Source: Bacillota bacterium
GTDB lineage: Bacteria; Bacillota; Clostridia; Oscillospirales; Ruminococcaceae
Direction of reading: 5' to 3'
Length of the DNA stretch: 46,433 nt
NCBI GenBank assembly: GCA_023431215.1
Contig: JAEYXR010000041.1
Span: 1 to 46,433 of the forward strand
Shown piece by piece: positions 16,847-24,756 of this stretch. Positions within the stretch are counted from its first letter, which is position 1; each line of letters starts with the position of its first letter. The position numbers were made by a program, and so were the translations under genes. The notes under the pieces are model-generated. The model saw only the letters and a program-made list of their open reading frames with translations, was not told where the DNA came from and searched no databases.

Positions 16847-16884
16847 CGCCATAAAGAGTATTATTAAAAGTACTCTTTATGGCG
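16847..16884 (+). terminator. Hairpin, possible terminator of the LysR gene
   Basis: Perfect 14-base arms (16847-16860 and 16871-16884) with a ten-base loop. The following sequence is AT-rich (ACTTAAATTTATT) but lacks a clean T run, and it is 157 bases after the LysR stop, so function is uncertain. Confidence 0.45.
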
Positions 16885-17023
16885 ACTTAAATTTATTCTG
16901 ATTTTATACGCGACTAGGGCGAAATTAAATCTTTCTGTAAAAGTTTAAAAAGTATTTAAAGAAATACATTGGAAAAATAAGCATATAAAAATCAGCTTAA
17001 AACAGACACACATTTGTATCTGT

Positions 17024-17043
17024 ACTTGCATTTGACTTGCATA
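17024..17043. repeat. att-like repeat, left copy
   Basis: The 20 bases ACTTGCATTTGACTTGCATA are themselves a tandem of ACTTGCAT. A copy differing only by one extra T occurs at 18291-18311, six bases after the stop of the integrase remnant. The pair could be the left and right ends of a decayed element of about 1.3 kb. Confidence 0.45.
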
Positions 17044-17132
17044 GGTATAAAATGGTTAAACCGAGGGGGGTGCATTATACTTCTACTATTACTCCAACTT
17101 TTACAGAAGACAACAAGTATATTAAAAACAGC

Positions 17133-17161
17133 TTGACAATTTGCTTTTAATCGTATATAAT
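17133..17161 (+). promoter_or_regulatory. Consensus sigma-A promoter of the cold shock gene
   Basis: Perfect TTGACA (17133-17138) and TATAAT (17156-17161) with 17-base spacing. It gives a leader of about 115 bases before the cold shock ATG. In that leader TAAGTCAA (17201-17208) and TTGACTTA (17217-17224) form an eight-base hairpin, as might be expected for a temperature-sensitive cold shock leader. Confidence 0.8.
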
Positions 17162-17282
17162 AAAATAAATTCTAAATGTACTGATTGATCGCTACAGGCC
17201 TAAGTCAATTTTCATTTTGACTTACGACGCTGTGGCTTTTGTTTTTTTACACAGGATTATATTTTTAAGGAGGTACCTATAT

Positions 17283-17495
17283 ATGAATAATGGTACTGTA
17301 AAGTGGTTCAACGAAAGTAAAGGTTTTGGCTTCATCTCTAATGACAACGGATCTGAGGACGTTTTTGTCCATTTCTCCTCTATACAGGATAGCGGATTTA
17401 AGTCTCTTTCCGAGGGACAGAAAGTGACATTTGATATCGAAGCTGATCCTAAAGATTCCAGAAAGATGCGTGCCACCAACGTTCGTGTTGCTTAA
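17283..17495 (+). CDS. Cold shock protein (CspA/CspB type)
   Basis: 70 residues, the size of a single cold-shock domain. It begins MNNGTVKWFNESKGFGFI and has both RNA-binding motifs: KGFGFI (RNP1) and VFVHF (RNP2). It acts as an RNA chaperone that melts secondary structure at low temperature or during growth shifts. AAGGAGG at 17267-17273 sets the ATG at 17283; an upstream in-frame start at 17217 is not supported. It has a very strong promoter, a long leader and its own terminator. It lies between two att-like repeats next to a decayed integrase, so it may have arrived as cargo, although cold shock genes are also ordinary chromosomal genes. Confidence 0.95.
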   Translation: MNNGTVKWFNESKGFGFISNDNGSEDVFVHFSSIQDSGFKSLSEGQKVTFDIEADPKDSRKMRATNVRVA

Positions 17496-17505
17496 CTCTC
17501 ACGGT

Positions 17506-17538
17506 AAAAATCCGCCCTTTTATAAGGGCGGATTTTTT
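17506..17538 (+). terminator. Intrinsic terminator of the cold shock gene
   Basis: TCCGCCCTT pairs with AAGGGCGGA around a four-base loop, extended by flanking A and T runs and ending in TTTTTT. It starts ten bases after the stop. Confidence 0.9.
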
Positions 17539-17738
17539 GTTTCCCCCATCTTAAATAAAAATATCTAAAAGAGACCCCCAAGGCCGTTAAGCCAGGGGGT
17601 TTTGTTATGCATAGCACTTTTAAGATACCATGCGCATACGCCACGCCAAAGTCCTCCTGCTCTGGTATTGTATCAATAATGAATCTATTGCTATTAAGGA
17701 AAGCACCCTCACAGAGTACGGCAGGGTGTTTACACTTG

Positions 17739-18285
17739 ATTTAAAAGAATAACTTTTTATAGCTATTCTAATATAAATACGTGTGCTATATGTAGGTATA
17801 AAACCGTATATGGTAAAACACAAAAGGAAGCAAACGAAAAAGCTGAGCATGTAAAATTGCAATTTAAAAAAGTATTGACATCACATGCGAGAATGATTCC
17901 TTTGAGAAATGGGCCATCCGATGGAAGAATCTTAAAAAGCTGGAGGTATATAAAGTATGGTGATTTTAGCAATATCGTTATTAAGCCAAGGCGAAACACA
18001 ACAAAAAAATTAAAGACCGCACCAAAAAGCAAGATAGACCCAGATGGGGTTCCGTTTGTTATCCCCAACATAACAGCACATTGGTTGAGACCTTCTTTTG
18101 CAACAATGCTCTATATGGCCGGTATTGATGTTCTCACAGCTAAGGAACAACTAAGCCACGCAGACATAAAAACAACCCTCGATATCTATACTTACCTTGA
18201 CGGCGCGTATAAGCAAAAAAGTATGGATAAACTTGATGCGTATTTGCAGCAAAATAATGAAGTTAAAGAGGCTACCGCAAATTAG
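17739..18285 (+). pseudogene. Tyrosine integrase remnant, internally deleted
   Basis: The frame opens after a stop near 17738 and has no good start. It first gives YKTVYGKTQKEANEKAEHVK, which resembles the N-terminal arm-binding domain of Firmicute phage/ICE integrases. It then jumps to the end of the catalytic domain: ITAHWLRPSFATMLYMAGID, LSHADIKTTLDIYTYL. About 150-250 residues of core-binding and early catalytic domain are missing. The usual HxLRHT motif reads HWLRPS, so a conserved His is lost, while the late His and Tyr remain. It is surely inactive. It lies beside tRNA-Ala, a common integration target. Confidence 0.8.
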
Positions 18286-18290
18286 TTTTG

Positions 18291-18311
18291 ACTTGCATTT
18301 TGACTTGCATA
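18291..18311. repeat. att-like repeat, right copy
   Basis: Copy of the repeat at 17024-17043 with one added T between the two ACTTGCAT units. It lies directly after the integrase remnant stop, where attachment-site arms of this integrase type often lie. Confidence 0.45.
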
Positions 18312-18376
18312 AATATGAAAAATAACGGTGTTTTTCGGTATAAATCGGGTAAAACACTGCTTTTTATTCAAAGCAA

Positions 18377-18409
18377 AAACCCGCATAAACGTACTGTTTA
18401 TGCGGGTTT
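18377..18409 (-). terminator. Intrinsic terminator of tRNA-Ala
   Basis: Perfect 14-base arms (18377-18390 and 18396-18409) with a five-base loop, just downstream of the tRNA 3' end on the minus strand. The following minus-strand sequence has TTTTGC. Confidence 0.7.
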
Positions 18410-18414
18410 ATAGG

Positions 18415-18490
18415 TGGTGGACCCGAGGAGACTCGAACTCCCGGTCTCTGCGATGCGAACGCAGCGCTTTACCAGCTAAGCTACGGGCCC
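18415..18490 (-). tRNA. tRNA-Ala, anticodon CGC, CCA encoded
   Basis: 76 bases on the minus strand fold as a normal cloverleaf. The acceptor stem is GGGCCCG with CGGGTCC, containing the G3-U70 wobble pair that marks alanine tRNAs. The anticodon stem CTGCG/CGCAG encloses TTCGCAT, giving anticodon CGC (reads GCG). The T-loop is TTCGAGT, the discriminator is A73 and the CCA end is encoded. An integrase remnant lies on the 3' side of the tRNA, but I found no second copy of the tRNA end in the window. Confidence 0.95.
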
Positions 18491-18560
18491 AAATTACTCT
18501 ATCCTTTTGTACCAAATAACGGTATTTATTATACTACACACAATTTGCAAATTCAAGGGC

Positions 18561-18602
18561 AAATATAAAAACAGCGCCGTTGCCGGCGCCGTTTTTATAT
18601 TT
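18561..18602 (-). terminator. Intrinsic terminator of the AgcS gene
   Basis: A long stem with a GGCGC core and flanking AAATATAAAAAC / GTTTTTATATTT arms, one mismatch, lies 12 bases after the symporter stop on the minus strand. Confidence 0.75.
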
Positions 18603-18613
18603 GTTTTATTATC

Positions 18614-20329
18614 TCAAGCAGTAACCTGTTCTTCCTCCCGGATGGCGGCTGCCTGCACCTTTTGAATGTCTGCATAGGCAGAAACCATTGGCTCAATGTC
18701 TTCGGGGTTTTTGCTTAATTTACGCCGGGTAAAATTATTGGTTATCTTAATGACTGTGCCGGAAAGCAGCAGTACACCAATGAGGTTGGGCACAGCCATC
18801 AAACCGTTAAGAGTATCGGAAATATCCCAAGCCAAACCAAGATTCAAAGTTGCCCCCACTACAATAAAGCAGACAAAAATAACCTTATAAACCGTAACTG
18901 CTTTGGCGCCAAGCAAATATTCCATAGACTTTTCTCCATAGTAAGACCAGCCCAGTACGGTAGAAAACGCAAATAATAGAATTGCCACAGAAACAAAACC
19001 ACCGGCAAAGGCTCCAAAGCGGCTCTCAAATGCGTAACTGACCAAAGGAACACCGGAAACTGCACTGATGCTTATATTGCCTGCAGCGTTTTTAGAAGCC
19101 TTGAGCAGGCTGCTGTGGCTGTACACGGTACCGCCACTGGGAGATTGCACAATATTGGGCATATCGGTAATGAGAGCTTGAACTCCGTCCTGTGAGGTAC
19201 CCTCAAGGGTAAAGTATACAGTAGCACCGTTTTCTGCTGCCGCAGCGGCTTGAGATACGCTCATCACCGGTGCGTGAGAAGGGGTGCTTAGAGTGGAAAT
19301 AACCACAAAGGCGGTTAGAGAACAGACAATGATGGTATCAAAAAACACTTCAAAAATACCCCATGCGCCTTGAATAACCGGCTCCTTGACATCAGAGGCA
19401 GAGTGCACCATTACGGAGGAACCCAAGCCAGCCTCATTGGAAAATACACCACGCTTAAAGCCCATGGTAATTGCATTTTTCATCACAACACCAGCCGCAC
19501 CGCCTGCCACTGCCTCAAAGCAGAAAGCGCTGCGAAAGATACTGCCAAACACATCGGGAATTTGGTGCCAGTTAAGGACAAGAACGGTAACGGATGCAAT
19601 GATGTAGATGGCTGCCATGAAGGGTACCAACTTTTCGGAAACCTTACCAATTCGTTTAATGCCGCCGATGATAACCAACGCTGCCAAAACAGCAAGGGCA
19701 ATACCGCTGGCCAGCTTTGGTATGCTGAAGGAGCTATACAAGGCATCTGAGATAGAGTTAATTTGAGTCATGTTGCCAATGCCAAAGGAAGCCATTACAC
19801 AAAACAGGGCAAATAGGCACGCCAATGGCTTTGCCACATGGCGAAGCCCCTTTTTGTCTTTTAAGCCTTCCTCTAAGTAATACATGGCACCGCCGGACCA
19901 CTCGTTTTTGGCGTTGCGCTTGCGGTAATAAATACCCAATACATTTTCTGAGTAATTTGTCATCATACCAAAAAAAGCAGAAACCCACATCCAGAACACA
20001 GCGCCGGGACCGCCGGTTACCACTGCGGTGGCAACACCGGCGATATTACCCGTGCCGATGGTGGCTGCCAGTGCGGTAGAAAGTGCCTGAAACTGGGAAA
20101 TAGACTTATGATCGCCGGATTTGGTTACCGAAGCCTTGGTAAAGATGGCCAAAAAGGTTGCCGAAGAAACAAACTTTGCTCTTAGCACCTGAAAAAATTT
20201 GGTACGCACCGTCATGTAAATACCGGTGCACAAAATAAGTGCCAGCATGGGTGGGCCCCATACCACATTGTTAATTGCACTGTTGACCGCCTCAATACTG
20301 TTGACCAAGCTACTAAAAAATTCCTGCAT
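18614..20329 (-). CDS. Alanine/glycine:cation symporter (AgcS family)
   Basis: 571 residues with about 11 membrane helices. Family motifs are visible: SQFQALSTALAATIGTGNIA near 80, GGPGAVFWMWVSAFFGM near 107, SGGAMYYLEEGL near 147, and FSNEAGLGSSVMVHS near 305. It imports alanine or glycine with Na+. I start at ATG 20329, ten bases after AAAGG; the GTG two codons upstream is too close to that site. The leader carries a tandem glycine riboswitch and a terminator, so glycine is the likely physiological substrate and regulator. It is transcribed alone, with its own terminator downstream. Confidence 0.95.
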   Translation of the reverse strand: MQEFFSSLVNSIEAVNSAINNVVWGPPMLALILCTGIYMTVRTKFFQVLRAKFVSSATFLAIFTKASVTKSGDHKSISQFQALSTALAATIGTGNIAGVATAVVTGGPGAVFWMWVSAFFGMMTNYSENVLGIYYRKRNAKNEWSGGAMYYLEEGLKDKKGLRHVAKPLACLFALFCVMASFGIGNMTQINSISDALYSSFSIPKLASGIALAVLAALVIIGGIKRIGKVSEKLVPFMAAIYIIASVTVLVLNWHQIPDVFGSIFRSAFCFEAVAGGAAGVVMKNAITMGFKRGVFSNEAGLGSSVMVHSASDVKEPVIQGAWGIFEVFFDTIIVCSLTAFVVISTLSTPSHAPVMSVSQAAAAAENGATVYFTLEGTSQDGVQALITDMPNIVQSPSGGTVYSHSSLLKASKNAAGNISISAVSGVPLVSYAFESRFGAFAGGFVSVAILLFAFSTVLGWSYYGEKSMEYLLGAKAVTVYKVIFVCFIVVGATLNLGLAWDISDTLNGLMAVPNLIGVLLLSGTVIKITNNFTRRKLSKNPEDIEPMVSAYADIQKVQAAAIREEEQVTA

Positions 20330-20436
20330 AAACACACAACCTTTACTTGAAATAGAGCATTATTAAAAGTATAAAGCCTAAACATCTATTAAAAATGCTC
20401 TTAACGCCTTATTACAACTTAATTTAATAAGGCAAA

Positions 20437-20467
20437 AGGAGCCAGACCTTAAAAAGGTCCGGCTCCT
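20437..20467 (-). terminator. Riboswitch-controlled terminator before AgcS
   Basis: On the minus strand AGGAGCCGGACCTT pairs with AAGGTCTGGCTCCT (one G-U pair) around a three-base loop and is followed by TTTTGCC. It lies between the glycine riboswitch and the AgcS start and is the likely expression platform. Confidence 0.8.
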
Positions 20468-20510
20468 AAAAAACAATGTACAAAGAGAGCACCTTTTATG
20501 TGCTCGTTAC

Positions 20511-20690
20511 TCTGTCCTTTTGCCTGAGAGATTTGAAACGGTTGCCCGTATCTTGCACCTTCGGCACCCGCTCGAAGCGGGATTCTCCAGAGAGCTATCC
20601 GCATACAGTCTTTACCCTACCTTGGTATGGGCACCTGAGAGTTTTACTCCTTTGGTAGGCATTTCTTTGCCTTCTCCTGCACGCATCATT
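20511..20690 (-). promoter_or_regulatory. Tandem glycine riboswitch
   Basis: Read on the minus strand, two aptamers follow each other. The first has GCAGGAGAAGGC, then ACTCTCAGGTGCCC and GGTAGGG; the second has CTCTGGAGAATCCC, the GCCGAAGGTGCAA core, AATCTCTCAGGCAAAAGGAC and AGAG. These are the conserved cores of glycine riboswitch aptamers I and II. A terminator and the AgcS symporter lie downstream. Whether glycine turns the gene off, as expected for an importer, depends on alternative pairing that I could not fold. Confidence 0.92.
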
Positions 20691-20848
20691 TAGCGACCTT
20701 GCGACCCGGCTGCAGCGATTGCCGCAGAAAGGTCTATGAAATTTTAACACTTTAAAGTTTTATCATATTATATCACATTTAGCTAATAAATGCAATAAAA
20801 CCACAAAAATTAGTTATATTTACAATAAAGTATCAATACTTATTGTTT

Positions 20849-21424
20849 TTACCACGCAAAATATACTGGTTGTAATTGTTTTCTTTCCAGCGCTTTTTCC
20901 AAAGCTTCCGGAATACGCTTAAAATCGGCAATGAGAGAGGTTGGTTTGTTGACAGGGTCATCCTGCGCCATTGGCACAAAATAGATATTGGACGTATTGA
21001 GCAGCAACCCAATGTTTTTTGCTGAAGCACTTAGCCCGTCATTGGTAGATACCGCAAGCAGCACAGGTTTTTTGTTGCGCAGCTGGGCTTTCGCCGCCAT
21101 GGTAACAGGGGTGTCGCTAATGCCCGTTGCCAGCTTTCCCAGTGTGTTGCCGGTGCAGGGTGCCACAACAAGTGCATCCAGATACCCTTTAGGCCCAATG
21201 GGTTCCACTTCGGTAATGGTGTTGATTACCTTGCGTCCACAGGCATCCTCCACCATCCAGATAAAATCTTCGGCTCTGCCAAATCTGGTATCGGTTGTAT
21301 AGGTCAGTGGGGACATAATGGGATATAGCTCATATTTTTCTTTTAAAACCCCTAACTGTTCTATGGATTGTTGCAAGGTGCAAAACGAGCCGCACAGCGC
21401 GTAACCTACTTTTAGCTTGCTCAT
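20849..21424 (-). CDS. spoVFB: Dipicolinate synthase subunit B (SpoVFB/DpaB)
   Basis: 191 residues of the flavoprotein (HFCD) fold specific to dipicolinate synthase B, with VGYALCGSFCTLQQSIEQL at the start and DALVVAPCTGNTLGKLATGI near 125. With subunit A it oxidises the lysine-pathway intermediate dihydroxy-tetrahydrodipicolinate to dipicolinic acid in the mother cell for loading into the spore core. Its ATG overlaps the spoVFA stop by four bases, with AAAGGAGGG upstream. The gene is direct evidence of a spore-forming organism. No late sigma-factor promoter could be assigned with confidence. Confidence 0.95.
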   Translation of the reverse strand: MSKLKVGYALCGSFCTLQQSIEQLGVLKEKYELYPIMSPLTYTTDTRFGRAEDFIWMVEDACGRKVINTITEVEPIGPKGYLDALVVAPCTGNTLGKLATGISDTPVTMAAKAQLRNKKPVLLAVSTNDGLSASAKNIGLLLNTSNIYFVPMAQDDPVNKPTSLIADFKRIPEALEKALERKQLQPVYFAW

Positions 21425-22299
21425 TGTGCTGCCCTCCTTTCCTCCAATATATTTTGAATGGTAATTGCAATACTTTCTCCTGCAGACTGGGGAGTAACCT
21501 TACCCGGCAGGCTTAGTGCCCACACGGTTTTTAGTCCCATTCGTGCGGCATAGTCAAAATCTACACCGCCGGGCCGTGATGCAAGGTCAATGATGATTGC
21601 ACTGCGGTTACTGCGGATTAGAGCATCCTCATTTAAAACCAGATGTGGCACCGTGTTAAACACAAAATCAGCCTGACCCAGCACCTCACCTACTTTTGCA
21701 GTGGGCCAGGGGGTATAGCCCTCCAGCCTGATCCAGGAGTAATGCTCGGGACGTCGTGCCGTTACCGTAACATGCGCTCCCAAAGCCGCTAAGTATCTGG
21801 CCAAAATTCTGCCGATATGTCCATAACCCACTACCACACAATCTGACCCCAGAATAGCTCGGGGGCTTTCGGCCATGGCCACAGCCAAAGCTCCTTCTGC
21901 GGTATATGCGGCGTTATCTACCGTCAATTCTTCCCTCTCCAGTAAATCCACCCAAGGCAATCCCAGCTCATCCAACTGTCGACAGAGTGTCTGCGGCATC
22001 AATCCACCCAGCACCAGTGTCCCTTTTGGAATTTTATCAAGCACGGGCCATAGCTCAATTGCTTCCCGACACAGCGGTGCATTCAGCCTGTTATCCTTAA
22101 AGACCGGTACCGGAAGCACTACCGTGCTGCACCATTTTGCAGCTTCCTGTGCAGAATTCTCCTTTTGCACTTGAGGCGAAAGACGCCCATTATCCTCTAG
22201 GTACAGCTGGGTTACAGAATACCCTTCCCTGCACAATGCGTTTGCCAGATAAATTGTACGAAGATCTCCGCCTAAAACTGCAATCTTTCCTATCTCCAT
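21421..22299 (-). CDS. spoVFA: Dipicolinate synthase subunit A (SpoVFA/DpaA)
   Basis: 292 residues. The N-terminal half is specific to the subunit (IAVLGGDLRTIYLANAL), and the C-terminal half is an NAD(P)-binding Rossmann domain with VVVGYGHIGRILARYLAALG near 155. It closes with the IDLASRPGGVDFDYA and ALSLPGKVTPQSAGE stretches typical of DpaA. It forms dipicolinate synthase with the overlapping downstream gene. Many sporeformers place spoVF ahead of asd-dapG-dapA, but here no lysine-pathway gene follows. The terminator of the CLC gene separates it from the upstream unit, so it must have its own promoter. Confidence 0.95.
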   Translation of the reverse strand: MEIGKIAVLGGDLRTIYLANALCREGYSVTQLYLEDNGRLSPQVQKENSAQEAAKWCSTVVLPVPVFKDNRLNAPLCREAIELWPVLDKIPKGTLVLGGLMPQTLCRQLDELGLPWVDLLEREELTVDNAAYTAEGALAVAMAESPRAILGSDCVVVGYGHIGRILARYLAALGAHVTVTARRPEHYSWIRLEGYTPWPTAKVGEVLGQADFVFNTVPHLVLNEDALIRSNRSAIIIDLASRPGGVDFDYAARMGLKTVWALSLPGKVTPQSAGESIAITIQNILEERRAAQ

Positions 22300-22347
22300 A
22301 GCACCACCGCTCTCTCTTACTCCTTATTACCTAAGGAGAAATAAAAA

Positions 22348-22382
22348 GGCCCATAAGATGGGTTCAAACCATCTTATGAGCC
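22348..22382 (-). terminator. Intrinsic terminator of the CLC gene
   Basis: 14-base arms (22348-22361 and 22369-22382) pair on the minus strand with one U-G pair; that pair would be a C-A mismatch on the plus strand, which fits minus-strand transcription. A TTTTTATTT run follows. Confidence 0.85.
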
Positions 22383-22411
22383 AAAGCCTCAACTGGTGCT
22401 TATTTATCTGT

Positions 22412-23662
22412 TTATCTGGCTTTAATTTCTGCAAATTCTGCCTTTAATTTGGAATATACAATAATCTGTTCTCCATATAAACTGTAATAGCCGGACAGCA
22501 TGTAGCTGACGGCACATACCACCAAAAAGAACGGTACCCCTACTCCCCCAAAAAGCTCAATGCCTAGCAGCAGTGAGGTAATGGGGCAGTTGGTAACACC
22601 GCAAAACAGTGCCACAAGACCAAGCGCTGCACCAAAGCCAGGGGGTAACCCCAAAAAGGATGCTGCCATACACCCAAAGGTTGCTCCGGTAAAAAATACC
22701 GGAACAATTTCTCCTCCCCGGTAGCCGGATCCAAGGGTAATAGACGTAAATACAATTTTAAAGATAAAGGCCCAAGGCAAAGCAGAGCCTGCCAGGGCTG
22801 CAGCAACAATGCCCATACCGGCACCATTGTAGTCCCCTGAGCCTTCCAGCAGTGTCAGCAAAATTATTGCACAGCCGCCCACCGCAATTCTGATATAGAT
22901 GTTGGGAAACCACTTTTTTAAATAGTGGGAACTTTTATGCATACTTTCGCAAAACACAATGCTAAGCCCTGCACATAGTACTCCCAGCACAATGACCAAA
23001 CCCACCGACCCCACATTCACTGCCGGAACTTTGGTAATGGAAAAGATGGTTGGAGGAACGCCAAAGGCTCCTGCTACCAAAAATCCGGTTAAAGAAGCTA
23101 CCATACAGGGTACAATGGCCGAAAAATACATCACCCCTACGCTGACCATTTCCATAGAAAAGACAGCTGCGGTAACCGGAGTGCCAAACAACGCCGAAAA
23201 TGCGGCTGACATCCCGCACATCACCAGTACACGGTTATCTTTTTCGTCCAGATGCAGCCGGCTCCCCAGCTGTGATGCCAGACTGCCGCCCAACTGCAGG
23301 GCTGCACCCTCTCTGCCTGCCGAGCCGCCGCACAGGTGGGTAAATGCTGTCGTGATAAAAATAAGCGGTGCGGTAACTGCAGGCATTGGCTCATTGGACC
23401 GCACTGCTGTAAGCACCATGTTAGTGCCTTTGTCTTTTTCTCCTGCCAGATAATGATAAGACGCGGCAATCATGATACCGGCAACAGGAAGAAAAAATAA
23501 CAGCCATTGGTTTTCTTCCCTAAGAATGGCAGCTTCCTCCAGCACAAAGTGAAACAGGGTGCCGGCAAGGCCCGCTATGGTACCCATCAGTACCGAAAGC
23601 AGTAGCCATTTGCCAAACACCCATAAAGGTCTTTCTGCCCACTTAGCAATAATTTCTTTCAT
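22412..23662 (-). CDS. CLC-family anion channel/transporter, CLC-F-like
   Basis: 416 residues, ten or more membrane helices. The gating glutamate is Glu118 in GGSAGREGAALQLGGS. The second filter region reads GSGYRGGEIVPVFFTGATFG. Where ordinary CLC proteins have the GSGIP serine, this protein has GTNMVL (about 79-84), and its GREG region resembles that of CLC-F fluoride/proton antiporters. I therefore favour fluoride or weak-acid export over chloride, but no fluoride riboswitch is seen upstream. The ATG has AAGAAGGG upstream. It is a single-gene transcript ending at a clear terminator. Confidence 0.85.
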   Translation of the reverse strand: MKEIIAKWAERPLWVFGKWLLLSVLMGTIAGLAGTLFHFVLEEAAILREENQWLLFFLPVAGIMIAASYHYLAGEKDKGTNMVLTAVRSNEPMPAVTAPLIFITTAFTHLCGGSAGREGAALQLGGSLASQLGSRLHLDEKDNRVLVMCGMSAAFSALFGTPVTAAVFSMEMVSVGVMYFSAIVPCMVASLTGFLVAGAFGVPPTIFSITKVPAVNVGSVGLVIVLGVLCAGLSIVFCESMHKSSHYLKKWFPNIYIRIAVGGCAIILLTLLEGSGDYNGAGMGIVAAALAGSALPWAFIFKIVFTSITLGSGYRGGEIVPVFFTGATFGCMAASFLGLPPGFGAALGLVALFCGVTNCPITSLLLGIELFGGVGVPFFLVVCAVSYMLSGYYSLYGEQIIVYSKLKAEFAEIKAR

Positions 23663-23866
23663 AGGTACCCTTCTTACATGTTTAAATTCAACTTTTCTAT
23701 TGTAGCAATTTTACTAAGTAAAGTAAATTAGCATTGTGCATAACACCTAGTTACTTTTACTCTTTTTCATTGACAACCACTGTGACACTGATAGTGATTA
23801 AACCATATTTTCCTGCATGTTACAATGTAAGTAAAAGGGTTATTATCAAATGTTGGTGGGGAACAA

Positions 23867-24255
23867 TTGTTAAAAGCATATTTTTACGATACTGTCAAAG
23901 ATTCTTTGATTGAATTTGCAGTAATTGTTTGCACTAAGAAGGTAATACATTTGAATGCCCTGGCGGGTACCGTGAAAAGGGCGAGAAGATTGAAGAAACT
24001 GCCAGAAGAGAACTATGGGAAGAAACAGGAGGGATAAACTATAACCTTCATCCTATCTGTGTATAATCTATTGTTAAGGAGATAGAAGAAACGTTTGGCA
24101 TGCTATATTTTGCCGAGATTTATGAAGTTGAAAAGCTACCATCCCGCGAAATAGAAAAGATAGAATTGTTTGATGACTTACCCACCCAATGGACATATCC
24201 ACAAATTCAGCCGTTGCTGTTAAAACACGCTGAAAAAATTAACAATATTTTATAA
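23867..24255 (+). pseudogene. Broken Nudix hydrolase gene
   Basis: The first frame from TTG 23867 gives LLKAYFYDTVKDSLIEFAV and IVCTKK. A shifted frame then continues from ECPGGYREKGEKIEETARRE and LWEETGG, which is a clear Nudix box with all catalytic glutamates. A TAA at 24064 interrupts that frame after HPICV; it then resumes IVKEIEETFGMLYFAEIYEV and ends at 24255. About 15-20 residues usually present before the box are missing, so deletion, frameshift and nonsense mutation have all occurred. GGTGGGG upstream looks like the old ribosome binding site. Confidence 0.85.
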
Positions 24256-24333
24256 CGATTACATAAAGTTAGGGCATCCCCGTTTTAATAAATGAGGAGG
24301 CCCTAACATGTTTTTTAATTTGTATGTGGAGGA

Positions 24334-24738
24334 TTACACAAAAAATTCTTCTTCACCAGCAGGGGTAATCGCATCGTTCTGCGCATACTGGGCTCTATAC
24401 TCCCCTGGTGTCATACCCGTAGCTTTACGGAAAACCTTGCAAAAATAATTGGCTCCCGCAAAGCCCACCAAACCCGCCACGGTTTCTAAAGGGTATTGCC
24501 GGCTGCAAAGATACAGCTTTGCATTTTTAAGCCTGATTTTGGTTAAAAACTGCCCCGGGGAAATACCCACAGCATCAGAAAAAGTGCGAATCAAATGGCA
24601 TTTAGTCACACCCAGACGTTCCGCAAGCTCGTCCACCCCTGCCATGCGTGCAAAATCACGCTCCATAAGAGTGATGGCATTGCACACCAAAGCAGGATAG
24701 GATGAATGTTCCAAAAATTCTATTTCTTTTTTAGGCAT
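24334..24738 (-). CDS. AraC-family regulator, DNA-binding domain only
   Basis: 134 residues holding two helix-turn-helix motifs of the AraC C-terminal domain: ARMAGVDELAERLGVTKCHL near 30-50 and TVAGLVGFAGANYFCKVFRK near 85-105, ending with the family's TGMTPGEYRAQY. There is no N-terminal sensing domain, so it is shorter than most AraC proteins. GAGGTTTG precedes the ATG. It is divergent to the MsmX-type ATPase gene, and the space between holds an exact 21-base direct repeat, so regulation of itself and of that gene is plausible. Confidence 0.85.
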   Translation of the reverse strand: MPKKEIEFLEHSSYPALVCNAITLMERDFARMAGVDELAERLGVTKCHLIRTFSDAVGISPGQFLTKIRLKNAKLYLCSRQYPLETVAGLVGFAGANYFCKVFRKATGMTPGEYRAQYAQNDAITPAGEEEFFV

Positions 24739-24756
24739 ATATACAAACCTCTTAAA

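Larger units (their letters stand above)
16691..17132. other. AT-rich intergenic stretch with one hairpin and an att-like repeat
   Basis: Apart from the hairpin at 16847-16884 and the repeat at 17024-17043, nothing is assignable: no frame has both a ribosome binding site and a plausible product. Confidence 0.4.

Noticed and set aside
17496..18490. tRNA-end duplication as a classic integrase attachment pair
   Set aside because: No second copy of the tRNA-Ala 3' end was seen in the window; the ACTTGCAT repeats are the better candidate.
20476..20658. 60-aa plus-strand frame
   Set aside because: Falls inside the glycine riboswitch and its conserved RNA cores.
23663..23866. Possible fluoride riboswitch before the CLC gene
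   Set aside because: I looked for the conserved GGNGAUGGNGUUC-type core on the minus strand and did not find it.
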